A stretch of 64,000 nt of DNA from Opitutales bacterium (GCA_017546455.1 JAFYWY010000005.1:1-64000); one strand, 5' to 3'. Positions 1-8,365 are shown, numbered from the stretch's first letter. Notes: generated by a model from the sequence alone, not told the origin. Program-made: numbers and translations.

Positions 1-248
1 CTCCCGCTCCGAAGCCCGTCGCCGCTCCCGCAGCCGCCGGTGCCGTCGTTGCTCCCCTGGCCGGCAAGGTCGTCGCCATCGACACGAAGGTCGGTGATGC
101 CGTTAAGGAAGGTGATCAGATTTTGACGCTTGAGGCCATGAAGATGAATACCTACATCTACGCGGATCGCGCCGGCAAGATCGCCTCGATCAACGTCGCC
201 GTCGGCGACGGCGTCGAAGAAGGACAAGCCCTCGTCACGATCGCATAA
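1..248 (+). CDS. Biotin carboxyl carrier subunit of Na+-pumping decarboxylase (3' end only)
   Basis: Open from the left edge in the frame whose first full codon is at base 3; the gene starts outside the window. The visible 81 residues are an Ala/Pro-rich linker followed by a biotinyl domain with the classic EAMKM motif; the biotinylated lysine codon is at 141-143. In sodium-pumping decarboxylases (oxaloacetate, methylmalonyl-CoA or glutaconyl-CoA type) this subunit carries carboxybiotin from the carboxyltransferase to the membrane beta subunit. The next two genes are the matching small membrane anchor and beta subunit, so this is the decarboxylase carrier rather than the acetyl-CoA carboxylase one (AccB). 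Substrate specificity cannot be read here because the carboxyltransferase gene is not in view. Confidence 0.9.
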   Translation, partial: PAPKPVAAPAAAGAVVAPLAGKVVAIDTKVGDAVKEGDQILTLEAMKMNTYIYADRAGKIASINVAVGDGVEEGQALVTIA

Positions 249-290
249 CCGAGTTCCCCGCGGGAACGCTTTGAAAGGCGGAACTCTCTT

Positions 291-458
291 ATGTTTTCGT
301 TGTTTGCCGCAGCTCAGCCCGACACCGCGTTTGCGATGGAATGGCTCGCGTGGATTGTTCTCATTGCCATCGCGGTTTCGGTCTTCATTGCGCTGACGAT
401 TAAGTCGATATACCTCATCTTGCATCTCTTTTCCAAACCGGAAGGAAAAAAGAAGTAA
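291..458 (+). CDS. Small single-pass membrane subunit of decarboxylase (OadG/MmdD-like)
   Basis: A 55-residue protein starting at ATG 291 and ending at TAA 456-458. It has one strong hydrophobic helix (about residues 17-45, WLAWIVLIAIAVSV within it) and a short lysine-rich C-terminus, KPEGKKK. Size, single helix and position between the biotin carrier and the beta subunit match the small gamma/delta subunits of sodium-translocating decarboxylases, which hold the complex together at the membrane. Sequence similarity in this family is weak, so the call rests mainly on context. A GAAAGG-type ribosome site lies at 273-278. Confidence 0.7.
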   Translation: MFSLFAAAQPDTAFAMEWLAWIVLIAIAVSVFIALTIKSIYLILHLFSKPEGKKK

Positions 459-485
459 GCGGGGCAACTCCCACAACTTAAGGCT

Positions 486-1964
486 ATGGATATTGATATC
501 ATTGACATCTTTCGTCAGCTCTTTCAGGGGATTACCACCCTCGTCGATTCGGATTCTACGATTTTCTGGGGACGTATCGTCCTGACGCTCCTGGGCGTCG
601 CGCTCGTATTCCTCGGACGCAAGGGAATTCTCGAGCCGTTGCTGATGATCCCGATGGGGCTCGGCATGGTCGCCGCGAACACCGGCGTCCTCTACCTGGA
701 CCCGGAAAACGCCGTCCGCGCCGAACGCAACTACGACGCCCGTTGGATCAACACGGAAGACCGTACGGACATTCGTTACTTCACGGTGGAAGGCGAAGCA
801 AACTTCGCGGAATTGGCTAAAAATCCCGATTACATCCCCGTCAAATCCGAAAAGCAGCTCAACGCCTACATCGCGGCGGAAGCCTGCGTAATCCAGGAAA
901 ACGGCAAGACGCTGACGGGTAGTGTCGTCGTCCCCGGTAATCTGAATCTCGAACCGCTGGTTCAGCAGCCGGACAACGTTGTCAACCTCATGCAGGTGGA
1001 CTGGATTCAGCCGATTTACAACTTTGCGTTCTCGAACAACCTGATTGCCTGTTTCATTTTCATGGGAATCGGGGTGCTTTTGGACGTCGGCTTCCTGATG
1101 GCCCGCCCGTTCCAGAGTATCTTTATGGCGTTCTGCGCCGAGCTCGGCACCATCGTTACCTTCCCCGTCGCCGTCCTTTGCGGCCTTAATCTCGGGGAAG
1201 CCGCCTCGGTCGCCCTCATCGGTGGCGCGGACGGACCGATGGTCCTCTTCGGTTCTCTCCAGCTCGCGAAACACCTTTTCGTTCCGATTACGGTCGTGGC
1301 CTATCTCTACCTCGGGATTACCTACGGAGCCTATCCCTTCCTGATTCGCTTCCTCGTTCCCGAAAAGCTGCGTCGCGTCCGCAATGCTCCGCCCAAGAAA
1401 CCGGTTAAGGTTACGGCCACGGAAAAGATTGCCTTTGCAGTGGTTGCCTGCGGCGTTCTCTGCCTGCTCTTTCCGGTCGGCACCCCGCTCTTCTGCTCGC
1501 TGTTCGTCGGCATTGCCGTACGTGAAGCCGGAATTCAGTCCTTTGTACGCCTGATCGACCAGGTATTCCTCTACGGCGGCACCTTCTTCCTCGGACTCAT
1601 CCTCGGTCTGCTCTGCTCGGCAGGCACCCTGCTCGACGAAAAGGTTCTGATCCTGCTCGTTCTCGGGATTTTTGCTCTGACGATTTCCGCTACCGGCGGC
1701 ATCCTCGGGGGCTACGTGCTCTACCTGCTCTCCGGACGTCGTTTCAATCCGGTCTGCGGTGTTGCCGGCGTCTCCTGCGTGCCGACCTGTGCAAAGATTG
1801 CCCAGAAGGAAGTTTCCCGCGTCGCCCCGGACGTCATCGTGCTTCCGGACTCGCTCGGAATTAACATCTCCGGCGTCATCACCTCCGCCATCTTTACGGG
1901 GGTTTACATCGCCCTTATCCCGCAGCTCGAAAAGATCTGGGCGCTGACGAGCACGGCTCTCTAA
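486..1964 (+). CDS. Na+-translocating decarboxylase beta subunit (OadB/MmdB/GcdB family)
   Basis: A 492-residue multi-pass membrane protein that decarboxylates carboxybiotin and exports Na+. Family landmarks are clear: IGGADGPMVLFGS around residue 244 (the Asp of GGADGP is the known sodium-site residue), NPVCGVAGVSCVP near residue 422, and a C-terminal LGINISGVITSAIF segment. It is longer than typical MmdB (about 373 aa) or OadB (about 433 aa). The surplus lies between the first hydrophobic block and the IACFIFMGIG helix, where roughly 100 mostly soluble residues (about 70-175) are inserted. The gene follows the anchor subunit by 27 bp. The CoA-transferase downstream favours a methylmalonyl-CoA substrate, but that is inference. 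Confidence 0.9.
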   Translation: MDIDIIDIFRQLFQGITTLVDSDSTIFWGRIVLTLLGVALVFLGRKGILEPLLMIPMGLGMVAANTGVLYLDPENAVRAERNYDARWINTEDRTDIRYFTVEGEANFAELAKNPDYIPVKSEKQLNAYIAAEACVIQENGKTLTGSVVVPGNLNLEPLVQQPDNVVNLMQVDWIQPIYNFAFSNNLIACFIFMGIGVLLDVGFLMARPFQSIFMAFCAELGTIVTFPVAVLCGLNLGEAASVALIGGADGPMVLFGSLQLAKHLFVPITVVAYLYLGITYGAYPFLIRFLVPEKLRRVRNAPPKKPVKVTATEKIAFAVVACGVLCLLFPVGTPLFCSLFVGIAVREAGIQSFVRLIDQVFLYGGTFFLGLILGLLCSAGTLLDEKVLILLVLGIFALTISATGGILGGYVLYLLSGRRFNPVCGVAGVSCVPTCAKIAQKEVSRVAPDVIVLPDSLGINISGVITSAIFTGVYIALIPQLEKIWALTSTAL

Positions 1965-1980
1965 TCGAAATCCGGCAAGC

Positions 1981-2193
1981 GTGAATGCAATGCGTTCCCA
2001 AAAACATTGGATCTACGGAATCCTCGTTGCGCTTGTCGGAGTTTTACTTGCCCGCGGTCTCAGTCCCGAACTTTCCGGAGACGGACTGCGCTTCGCCACG
2101 TTGCTCTTAGGCCATGCTGCCTGCCTCTTAGGCTTATTTATCATCGCCCGCGGCGTTTTTCTCCGCCACCGCGAAGAAGACCCGAGCGAATAA
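1981..2193 (+). CDS. Small two-helix membrane protein, last gene of the decarboxylase operon
   Basis: A 70-residue protein (67 if the ATG at 1990 is used instead of GTG 1981) with two hydrophobic segments, IYGILVALVGVLLARGL and LLLGHAACLLGLFIIARGV, and a charged C-terminus ending EEDPSE. It lies 16 bp after the beta subunit and just before a strong terminator, so it should be cotranscribed with the pump. I do not recognise a family. It may be an accessory or assembly subunit; that is inference from position only. Confidence 0.6.
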   Translation: MNAMRSQKHWIYGILVALVGVLLARGLSPELSGDGLRFATLLLGHAACLLGLFIIARGVFLRHREEDPSE

Positions 2194-2198
2194 ACCGA

Positions 2199-2235
2199 AA
2201 ACATTCCCGCAGATTTCCTGCGGGAATGTTTTTTT
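2199..2235 (+). terminator. Rho-independent terminator after decarboxylase operon
   Basis: Inverted arms ACATTCCCGCA and TGCGGGAATGT separated by a 7-base loop, followed by seven T residues. It carries a variant of the GTTCCCGC-type arm found in many terminators of this window. Confidence 0.9.
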
Positions 2236-2380
2236 AGGACAGAATCAACGCAATCTTATTCCCTGTTTTATTAAATCCTTGCGGAAACAAATTTGAAGGT
2301 TTAGCTTTGGGAAAGCGCTTTTTCACAACGCGCACGCGAAAGCGCTTATACCCATTTTACTCATCAGCCAAATCCTATTT

Positions 2381-3868
2381 ATGAAATTCAAGATTCTCAC
2401 TCCGGAAGAAGCCGTTGAAATGATTGAAAACGGCGAAAACATCGGCCTCAGCGGCTTCACCGCCGCCGGCGCCCCGAAAGCGGTCCCGCGCGCCCTCGCG
2501 GAAAAGGCCAAGGCCGAACACGCCGCCGGACGCCCCTTCAAAATCAACCTCTTTTCCGGCGCTTCCACGAGTGCCTCCACGGACGGCGCTCTCGCTCAAG
2601 CCGACGCGATTGACTACCGTACGCCTTACCAGTCGAGCCCCGACCTGCGCAAGAATCTCAACTCGCAAAAAACCCGCTACAACGACATGCACCTCTCGCA
2701 CACCGCGATGTACATGCGCTACGGCTTTATCCCGCAGGTAAAAACCGCAATCGTCGAAGCCACCGAAGTCACCGACGACGGTAAGATTGCTCTCACGACG
2801 GCCGGCGGCAACACGGCAACCTACTGCAAGCTCGCAGAACGCATCATCATCGAGCTCAATGCCTATCACCACCCGGGCCTGAAGGACCTGCACGACGTCT
2901 ATTTGCCGCTCGATCCGCCGAACCGCGAACCGATTCCGATGACGCAGGTCGAAGACCGTATCGGTACAACGATGCTCCAAGTCGATCCCGCAAAGATTGT
3001 CGGTATCGTTCACACCAACGAAAACGACCACATCGCTCCGTTTAAGGACAGCGATCCCGTCACCGACCAGATCGGCGAAAACGTCTGCAATTTCCTCGCC
3101 GCCGAACTCAAGGCCGGCCGCATCCCGCAGGGCTTCCTCCCGATTCAGTCCGGCGTCGGCAACATTGCCAATGCCGTGCTCGCCGCACTCGGCCGCAACG
3201 CCGACATTCCCGCGTTCCGCATGCACACGGAAGTTATTCAGGACTCCGTTATCAAGCTCATGGACGCCGGCCGCTGCGTCTTCGTCGGCGGTTGCTCGCT
3301 GACGGTTTCCGACGACTGCCTGAAACACATCTACGAAAACTTCGATTTCTATAAAAACAAAATCATGCTCCGCCCGCAGGAAATCTCGAACAACCCGGAA
3401 GTTGTTCGTCGCCTCGGTCTGATCTGCATGAACACGGCAATCGAAGTGGACGTCTTCGGCCACGTCAATTCCACGCATTTCTACGGACGCCAAATGATGA
3501 ACGGCATCGGCGGTTCGGGTGACTTTGCCCGTAACGGCTACCTGACGATCTTCACCTGCCCGTCCGTCGCCAAGGGCGGTGCGATTTCCTCCATCGTTCC
3601 CATGTGCTCGCACATCGACCACACGGAACACGACGTGGACATCGTCGTCACGGAACAGGGCGTCGCCGACCTGCGCGGCAAATCCCCGCGCGAACGCGCC
3701 GAAGAGCTCATCGAAAAATGCGCTCATCCGGAATACAAGCCGATGCTCCGCGAATACCTCGCACGCACGCCGGGCTTCCACACACCCTGCGACGTCACAA
3801 AGGCACTCGAATTCCACAAGGCCTTCCTCAAGGAAGGTGATATGCGCAAGGCCGTTTTCAACGACTAA
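2381..3868 (+). CDS. Succinyl-CoA:acetate CoA-transferase (acetyl-CoA hydrolase/transferase family)
   Basis: A 495-residue class I CoA-transferase. Glu284 in MHTEVIQD sits where this family has its catalytic glutamate, which forms the acyl-CoA anhydride. Other landmarks are RPQEISNNPEVVRRLG (about 331-346), NSTHFYGRQ, the glycine-rich GIGGSGDFARNG and VVTEQGVADLRG. Length and motifs agree with the Cat1/AarC/SCACT subgroup rather than with acetyl-CoA hydrolase alone. Together with the sodium-pump decarboxylase just upstream, it could release propionate or succinate while reloading CoA. It is separated from the pump genes by a terminator and about 145 bp, so it probably has its own promoter. 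Confidence 0.88.
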   Translation: MKFKILTPEEAVEMIENGENIGLSGFTAAGAPKAVPRALAEKAKAEHAAGRPFKINLFSGASTSASTDGALAQADAIDYRTPYQSSPDLRKNLNSQKTRYNDMHLSHTAMYMRYGFIPQVKTAIVEATEVTDDGKIALTTAGGNTATYCKLAERIIIELNAYHHPGLKDLHDVYLPLDPPNREPIPMTQVEDRIGTTMLQVDPAKIVGIVHTNENDHIAPFKDSDPVTDQIGENVCNFLAAELKAGRIPQGFLPIQSGVGNIANAVLAALGRNADIPAFRMHTEVIQDSVIKLMDAGRCVFVGGCSLTVSDDCLKHIYENFDFYKNKIMLRPQEISNNPEVVRRLGLICMNTAIEVDVFGHVNSTHFYGRQMMNGIGGSGDFARNGYLTIFTCPSVAKGGAISSIVPMCSHIDHTEHDVDIVVTEQGVADLRGKSPRERAEELIEKCAHPEYKPMLREYLARTPGFHTPCDVTKALEFHKAFLKEGDMRKAVFND

Positions 3869-3880
3869 TCCTTCCGCAAA

Positions 3881-3916
3881 AAGGCGTTCCCGCAACCGTC
3901 GGGGACGCCTTTTTTG
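3881..3916 (+). terminator. Terminator after CoA-transferase
   Basis: Arms AGGCGTTCCCG and CGGGGACGCCT flank a short loop and are followed by a T-run. The left arm contains the recurrent GCGTTCCCGC word. Confidence 0.9.
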
Positions 3917-3961
3917 CCTCTCCGTATCTCCCTTTTCCTTCACCTCCAATCCGACTCTGCT

Positions 3962-4705
3962 ATGAAATGCGAATTATGTGCTTACTCCGTCGAATCCTGC
4001 ATCGCCGCCGCGCGACTCGGGCTTGACCGCGTCGAACTCTGCGCCTCCCCGGCCGAAGGCGGCGTCACGCCCTCCTACGCCGCCATCGAACGCGTTGCCG
4101 CCGTAAAGGGTATCGACCTCAGCGTGATGATTCGCCCGCGCGGAGGCGACTTCCTCTATTCCGACGAAGAATTTCAGACCATGCTCGCCGACATCGCCGT
4201 CGCCCGTAAAGCCGGTGCCACGGGGGTCGTCTTCGGCATCCTGACGCCGGACGGGAAAGTGGACGTAAACCGCACGCGCGCCCTCGTCGAAGCGGCAAGC
4301 GGGCTGGAAACCACCTTCCATCGGGCAATCGACATGACGGAAGACTACGATGCCGCGCTTGATGCCATTATCGATGCCGGATGCAGCCGCGTGCTGACCT
4401 CGGGCGGCTACGACAAGGCTGCGGACGGTATTGAAGCCATTGCCCGGGCCGTGTCGCGCGCCGCCGGCCGTATCGAAATCATGGCGGGGAGCGGAGTCGG
4501 TTCCGCCAACGCCGTCGCACTCGCCGCAACGGGCGTCGACGCACTCCATTTCAGCGCCAAAAAAATGATTGCCGGAAAGATGCTCTACCGCAATCCCCGC
4601 ATCTCAATGGGCGGTTCGGCGGAGGTTGACGAATACGCCCTGCGCGTCGTCGACGAAGAGGAAGTCGTCAAAATCCTCAACCTCGTCAAGCCGGGCCTTC
4701 CGTAG
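3962..4705 (+). CDS. cutC: CutC family protein (copper homeostasis)
   Basis: A 247-residue TIM-barrel protein of the CutC family. Recognisable blocks are the N-terminal MKCELCAYSVESC, RVELCASPAEGGVTPS, MIRPRGGDFLYSDEE, TFHRAIDMTEDY, RVLTSGG and IMAGSGVGSANA. The start at 3962 matches the usual N-terminus; in-frame codons further upstream overlap the preceding terminator and are unlikely to be translated. CutC was named for copper tolerance in E. coli, but its biochemical role is still debated. No copper operon is adjacent; it stands alone between a terminator and the next small gene. Confidence 0.9.
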   Translation: MKCELCAYSVESCIAAARLGLDRVELCASPAEGGVTPSYAAIERVAAVKGIDLSVMIRPRGGDFLYSDEEFQTMLADIAVARKAGATGVVFGILTPDGKVDVNRTRALVEAASGLETTFHRAIDMTEDYDAALDAIIDAGCSRVLTSGGYDKAADGIEAIARAVSRAAGRIEIMAGSGVGSANAVALAATGVDALHFSAKKMIAGKMLYRNPRISMGGSAEVDEYALRVVDEEEVVKILNLVKPGLP

Positions 4706-4766
4706 AATCCGCCGCTAATTGGCAATTGCATTTTTTCGAGCCGGAGGAGACAATCGGAGCTTTACG

Positions 4767-5012
4767 ATGATTTCCGTCGATATCGAATTTTTCTTTGCGA
4801 CGCTGATTGCCTGCGCGGTCTGCGTATATCTCGCTTACGAAATTTATTGGTCTTTGATCGAAAACCGTTCCCGCGGGGACGACAACCGCAAGCAGACGCT
4901 TTACTGCTGCGTTCGCTGCGGGAAGGTTTACACCCGACCGCGCGATCGGGATGACGAAAAAACGGCGCCCTGCCCGAACTGCGCATTCGAGAATATCCGC
5001 CTGAGATTTTAG
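4767..5012 (+). CDS. Small membrane-anchored zinc-ribbon protein
   Basis: An 81-residue protein with one N-terminal membrane helix (IEFFFATLIACAVCVYLAYEI) and a C-terminal ribbon with two pairs of cysteines, CVRCGK and CPNC, about 24 residues apart, as in a zinc knuckle. The ATG at 4767 has a GGAG ribosome site at 4756-4759; earlier in-frame starts would overlap the end of cutC. It lies 4 bp before the metallophosphoesterase and is likely cotranscribed with it. The function is unknown. Confidence 0.7.
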   Translation: MISVDIEFFFATLIACAVCVYLAYEIYWSLIENRSRGDDNRKQTLYCCVRCGKVYTRPRDRDDEKTAPCPNCAFENIRLRF

Positions 5013-5016
5013 CCGC

Positions 5017-5973
5017 ATGCGCTTCGGCATCGACTTTTTCCGCCGGCATGCCCGAAAGTTCATTTTCGGGGCATTGCTCCTCATTCCGCTATTCATTTTT
5101 TCCGTATTCGCCTGGGCCCATTGGGTCGAACCGAATCGCCTGACAACAACTTACCTGAAATACCCGATTCCCGAATGGAACGGAACGGACAACCGCATCC
5201 GCATCGCCATGGCGGGAGACTTCCACGTCCGTCACGGAGAAGCCGATCGGCTCAAGCGCGTCATCAATGCCCTTCGGGAACAGTCACCCGACATCATCAT
5301 TCTGGTCGGTGACTTTGCATTCGCCTCCAGCGATCCGCACAAAAACACCTTGGATTTGCCGCTGATGTCCCGGATTTTCCGGCGACTTCGCAACGGCGGA
5401 AAAACACCCGTTTACGCCTGCTTAGGCAATCATGACTACGCCTACGGAGACGCCAAGATGCGCAAAATGCTCGAAGATGCCGATATCACGCTTTTGGAGC
5501 CGGGCACCGCCCGCCTGCATTTCGGCGAAAACTGCGAAGTCTTTCTCGGCGGCGTTTCCAACAGAAACCAACGCGAAGTGGATCCGAAAACCATCCCCTT
5601 CCCGCCGGAAGATTTTTACGGAGCGGCCCTCTTCGTCGTGCATTCGCCGGATTTGGTCGTCGACCTTCCCCGCGAAGCCGGCTACGCCCTCACACTCGCC
5701 GGCCACACGCACGGCGGACAAATCTGCCTTCCCGGACGCATTCCCTTTGTCCCCCACGCCAGCCGAATCGGCGACCAATACGCGCACGGCATGTTCGAAG
5801 AAGGCGGCAAAGACCTTTTCGTAACCCGCGGGGTCGGAGAAAGCCGCCTTCGCATGCGTTTGTTCTGCCCGCCCGAAATTGTCGTCATCGACCTTGTTCC
5901 GACCGAGGCGCTCCCGGAATCCCAATGGCGTAATCGCGCCGGAAATCCCCGAAAAATCCAATTGCCGCAATAA
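5017..5973 (+). CDS. Membrane-anchored metallophosphoesterase (YkuE/YaeI-like)
   Basis: A 318-residue calcineurin-like phosphoesterase with an N-terminal membrane anchor (about residues 14-36). The metal-binding motifs appear in order: GDFH (about 68), GDFA (about 97), GNHD (about 138), the HSPD histidine (about 210) and GHTHGGQ (about 231). This layout matches the YkuE/YaeI group, some members of which act on lipid-linked phosphates such as UDP-diacylglucosamine. The exact substrate cannot be read from the sequence. The stop overlaps the gluQ start (TAATG), indicating translational coupling. Confidence 0.85.
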   Translation: MRFGIDFFRRHARKFIFGALLLIPLFIFSVFAWAHWVEPNRLTTTYLKYPIPEWNGTDNRIRIAMAGDFHVRHGEADRLKRVINALREQSPDIIILVGDFAFASSDPHKNTLDLPLMSRIFRRLRNGGKTPVYACLGNHDYAYGDAKMRKMLEDADITLLEPGTARLHFGENCEVFLGGVSNRNQREVDPKTIPFPPEDFYGAALFVVHSPDLVVDLPREAGYALTLAGHTHGGQICLPGRIPFVPHASRIGDQYAHGMFEEGGKDLFVTRGVGESRLRMRLFCPPEIVVIDLVPTEALPESQWRNRAGNPRKIQLPQ

Positions 5974-6803
5974 TGCCGCCTTCCGTCCCATACCGCGGTC
6001 GTATCGCACCGACTCCGACCGGTTTCCTGCATCTCGGCCACGCCCGCACGTTTTCTCTCGCCGCCGAGCGTTGCCGCCAAGCCGCAGGGACGCTCATTCT
6101 CCGCATCGAAGACTTGGACACTCAACGCTGCAAAAAGCACTTCGCCGAAGCGGCACTTGAAGATTTGAAATCCATCGGAATTGCCTGGCACGAAGGGCCG
6201 GACCTCGGCGGCCCCTGCTCGCCTTACGTTCAATCGGAGAACGCTGCTTATTTTCTCGAAATCTGGAAACGCCTGAAAGATGCCGGCGCCATCTATCCCT
6301 GCCGCCGCTCCCGAAAAGACGTTGCCGCAGCCGCACGGGCCCCGCACGCCGAAGACGAGGATGCCGAGCCGATTTTCCCGCCGGAATGGCGTCCGAGCGA
6401 TCCGGATTTCGGAAAGGACTTCGCAGATCCCGGCGATTATAATTGGCGCTTCAGAGTTCCCGACGGTGAAATAATCACATTTTGCGACGCCATTCAGGGG
6501 CCGCAAAACTTCGTCGCGGGAAAAGACTTCGGCGACTTCGTTGTCTGGCGACGAGACGGTGTTCCCGCCTACGAATTGGCGGTTGTCGCCGACGACATTC
6601 GCATGGGCATCACGGAGGTCGTACGCGGAGCGGATTTGCTGAAATCCACAGCCCGCCAGATACTGATTTACCGGGCTTTGGGAGCAACGCCGCCCGTTTG
6701 GGCGCACGCACCGCTCATCCTCGACGAAAACGGCAAGCGTCTCGCTAAGCGCTCGGATGCCCTCTCCGTTCGCACCCTACTCGCCCGTGGCATAAAAATT
6801 TAG
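5973..6803 (+). CDS. gluQ: Glutamyl-queuosine tRNA(Asp) synthetase
   Basis: A 276-residue truncated GluRS-like enzyme lacking an anticodon-binding domain, which charges Glu onto queuosine-34 of tRNA(Asp). The class I HIGH motif is HLGH at residues 20-23 in APTPTGFLHLGHART; the KMSKS equivalent is KRLAKRSD near residue 245. The zinc-binding cysteine set of E. coli GluQRS is not conserved: only one Cys remains in YPCRRSRKDV. tgt at 50.5 kb indicates that the cell makes or salvages queuosine, which supports the call. It is translationally coupled to the upstream phosphoesterase. Confidence 0.88.
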   Translation: MPPSVPYRGRIAPTPTGFLHLGHARTFSLAAERCRQAAGTLILRIEDLDTQRCKKHFAEAALEDLKSIGIAWHEGPDLGGPCSPYVQSENAAYFLEIWKRLKDAGAIYPCRRSRKDVAAAARAPHAEDEDAEPIFPPEWRPSDPDFGKDFADPGDYNWRFRVPDGEIITFCDAIQGPQNFVAGKDFGDFVVWRRDGVPAYELAVVADDIRMGITEVVRGADLLKSTARQILIYRALGATPPVWAHAPLILDENGKRLAKRSDALSVRTLLARGIKI

Positions 6804-6804
6804 G

Positions 6805-6873
6805 ATCCCGCCTGCGGCAGTGGATGGTTCGTGATGAATGGAAACTAGTGAACAGAGAATAGTGAATGGCAGA
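6805..6873. repeat. Degenerate GTGAA-type intergenic repeat
   Basis: The stretch between gluQ and the insertion element consists largely of degenerate copies of GTGAATGG/AGTGAACAG (for example TAGTGAACAGAGAATAG). Similar strings occur at 50482-50525 and 42900-42925, always outside genes. Confidence 0.5.
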
Positions 6874-6922
6874 GGCGCAACCAGACATAGGTAACACTTT
6901 AGAGTCAGAGATAGGTTACACT
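6874..6922. repeat. Left terminal inverted repeat of the IS element
   Basis: It contains two tandem copies of AGAxATAGGTxACAC (6883-6896 and 6907-6920), mirrored at the other end of the element. Confidence 0.75.
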
Positions 6923-8187
6923 TCTAAGGTTACAGAGAGGTTACAAGGTTGGGGGTTGGAAGCAAGACTTTGATTTGTCGAGGAAGACTCCTCCCCTATG
7001 ACGCCCCCTAGGGGGCGCGCGCCGACCGCCGGATGAAGCGCTAAGTTTTCGGCCGAGATAAACTTAGCAATATCCGGGTGATACTCTCCGAGGAAGATTT
7101 CATAGAGATAAACACCGAAAGCCTCTCCGTCGTCCCGAGGTAACAATCCGACGGTATGCCCACGCAAAGAAGTGCTCAGGAAGAACTGGCGTTGGGGTTT
7201 GAGGCTGATGCTTCCGTCCTTTGCGACTTTACGCTCAAGCATCCCGTGGTACTTATAGCAAAGCTCGCGGGAGTATCTGCGTTCGCTTTTTCTGTAAACA
7301 TCGGCGGGGACGGCATTGCCCAAAGCGGCATGCGGACGTTCGCAGTTAAAGCTTTCACGCCACGCATCCAGTTCTGCTTGGGACGAACAACGATTCGCCT
7401 CAAGCAAGAGCATGTCGCGATGCATGCGCTCGTGAGCTCCGTTGTCCTGCGGGCACCCCGGACGAGAACGAATCAGGCTGATTCCCAGGCTCGCCCACCA
7501 CGCGGAGAGTGCGCTCAACCCGCCTAGCGCTACCACGCTGCGAAAAGGAGGCCCATTGTCGCTTTGTATGGCTTGCGGAAGCCCGTACTTTTTAAAGCAT
7601 TCTTCAAAGACTGCCTTTACTTCTTGGGTCCCGCATTTACAAACAAATCGGGCATCCAAAAGAAACCGGGAATGCGCATCCCGAATCGTTAACGCCGTCA
7701 TGCGAGCATTCGTATTAGAACGCCACCAGCCTTTAAAATCAACCGTCCAAAGCTCGTTCGGAGCCTGAATCCGGACAACGGGTTTAGCAATATTTACGCG
7801 CGGACGCTCCCGCTTCTTTTTAGTTTGAATCAGATTGCTTTTCTTTAAGAAACGCTGAATCGCCGACGGGCTCGGCAAAGGATTTAACTCCTGTTTTCGA
7901 AGGAACGCATGAAGCTTCTGCGCCCCCCAGTCCATGTGTGCTAAGCGCAGCTTGATAAGCCGGCTTGCGACCTCTTCGTTCCAAAGAAGATCTGCCTTAT
8001 CCGGACGCCGAGACCGATCGTGCAACCCGGCTTCGCCTTCTTGTTCGTAGCGACGCTTCCACTTGTAGAGCGTCTTTCGTGATATTGAATAACGCAGGGC
8101 AATCGAGCTGACGCTCTCTTGCCCCTGCGCTAATGCTGCCATTATTTCTTTTTTCATATCGATAACACTTTTGTTTTTCCACGGCAT
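6916..8187 (-). CDS. IS481-family transposase
   Basis: A DDE/rve integrase-core transposase of about 423 residues. The N-terminus MPWKNKSVIDMKKEIMAAL is the usual IS481 opening, so I start at 8187 rather than at the in-frame ATG at 8217 inside the terminal repeat. A helix-turn-helix follows (SVSSIALRYSISRKTLYKW). The catalytic triad is visible as TVDFKGWW (D), QSDNGPPF (D) and DNGAHERMHRDM (E). The gene is full length with no frameshift, so the element may still be active. Its stop falls within the left inverted repeat. Confidence 0.93.
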   Translation of the reverse strand: MPWKNKSVIDMKKEIMAALAQGQESVSSIALRYSISRKTLYKWKRRYEQEGEAGLHDRSRRPDKADLLWNEEVASRLIKLRLAHMDWGAQKLHAFLRKQELNPLPSPSAIQRFLKKSNLIQTKKKRERPRVNIAKPVVRIQAPNELWTVDFKGWWRSNTNARMTALTIRDAHSRFLLDARFVCKCGTQEVKAVFEECFKKYGLPQAIQSDNGPPFRSVVALGGLSALSAWWASLGISLIRSRPGCPQDNGAHERMHRDMLLLEANRCSSQAELDAWRESFNCERPHAALGNAVPADVYRKSERRYSRELCYKYHGMLERKVAKDGSISLKPQRQFFLSTSLRGHTVGLLPRDDGEAFGVYLYEIFLGEYHPDIAKFISAENLALHPAVGARPLGGVIGEESSSTNQSLASNPQPCNLSVTLEV

Positions 8188-8217
8188 CGCACCGTGTGTT
8201 TTAGCATAAAACCTCAA

Positions 8218-8270
8218 AAAGTGTTACCTATGTCTGACTCTAATCTGTTACCTATCTGTGAATTTGCACC
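8218..8270. repeat. Right terminal inverted repeat of the IS element
   Basis: Reverse complement of the left end, with the same doubled AGAxATAGGTAACA unit. The perfect 19 bp core is at 8218-8236, with a second unit at about 8245-8258. Confidence 0.75.
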
Positions 8271-8280
8271 AGAATCCCCG

Positions 8281-8335
8281 CTCTTCTTTAAGCCTTAAGC
8301 TCTAATCTTTAAGCTCTTAAACTCCGCCGTAGGCA
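8281..8335. repeat. Degenerate TTTAATCTC/TTAAGCTCT repeat
   Basis: Low-complexity run built of units such as TTTAAGC, TCTAATC and TTAAGCTC. A similar run lies at 30955-31000, also between a gene end and a minus-strand gene. Confidence 0.5.
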
Positions 8336-8365
8336 GGCTACCCTTCGAGGCCCGCTCGAGAACAA

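Larger units (their letters stand above)
6874..8270. mobile_element. IS481-family insertion sequence
   Basis: About 1.4 kb with one DDE transposase gene on the minus strand and imperfect inverted ends. The left end (6874-6922) and right end (8218-8270) match over about 50 bp when one is reverse-complemented. A 19 bp core is perfect: CAGACATAGGTAACACTTT at 6882-6900 against its complement at 8218-8236. I could not identify a clear target-site duplication, so the outer borders are uncertain by several bases. Confidence 0.85.

Noticed and set aside
251-268. GTTCCCCGCGGGAAC palindrome as a terminator between the biotin carrier and anchor genes
   Set aside because: It has no loop or T-run and sits inside an operon; it is more likely another instance of the recurrent GCGGGAAC word.
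2375-3949. 524-codon minus-strand open frame
   Set aside because: Shadow of the CoA-transferase; composition is Arg/Val/Asp-rich as expected for the complement of biased codons.
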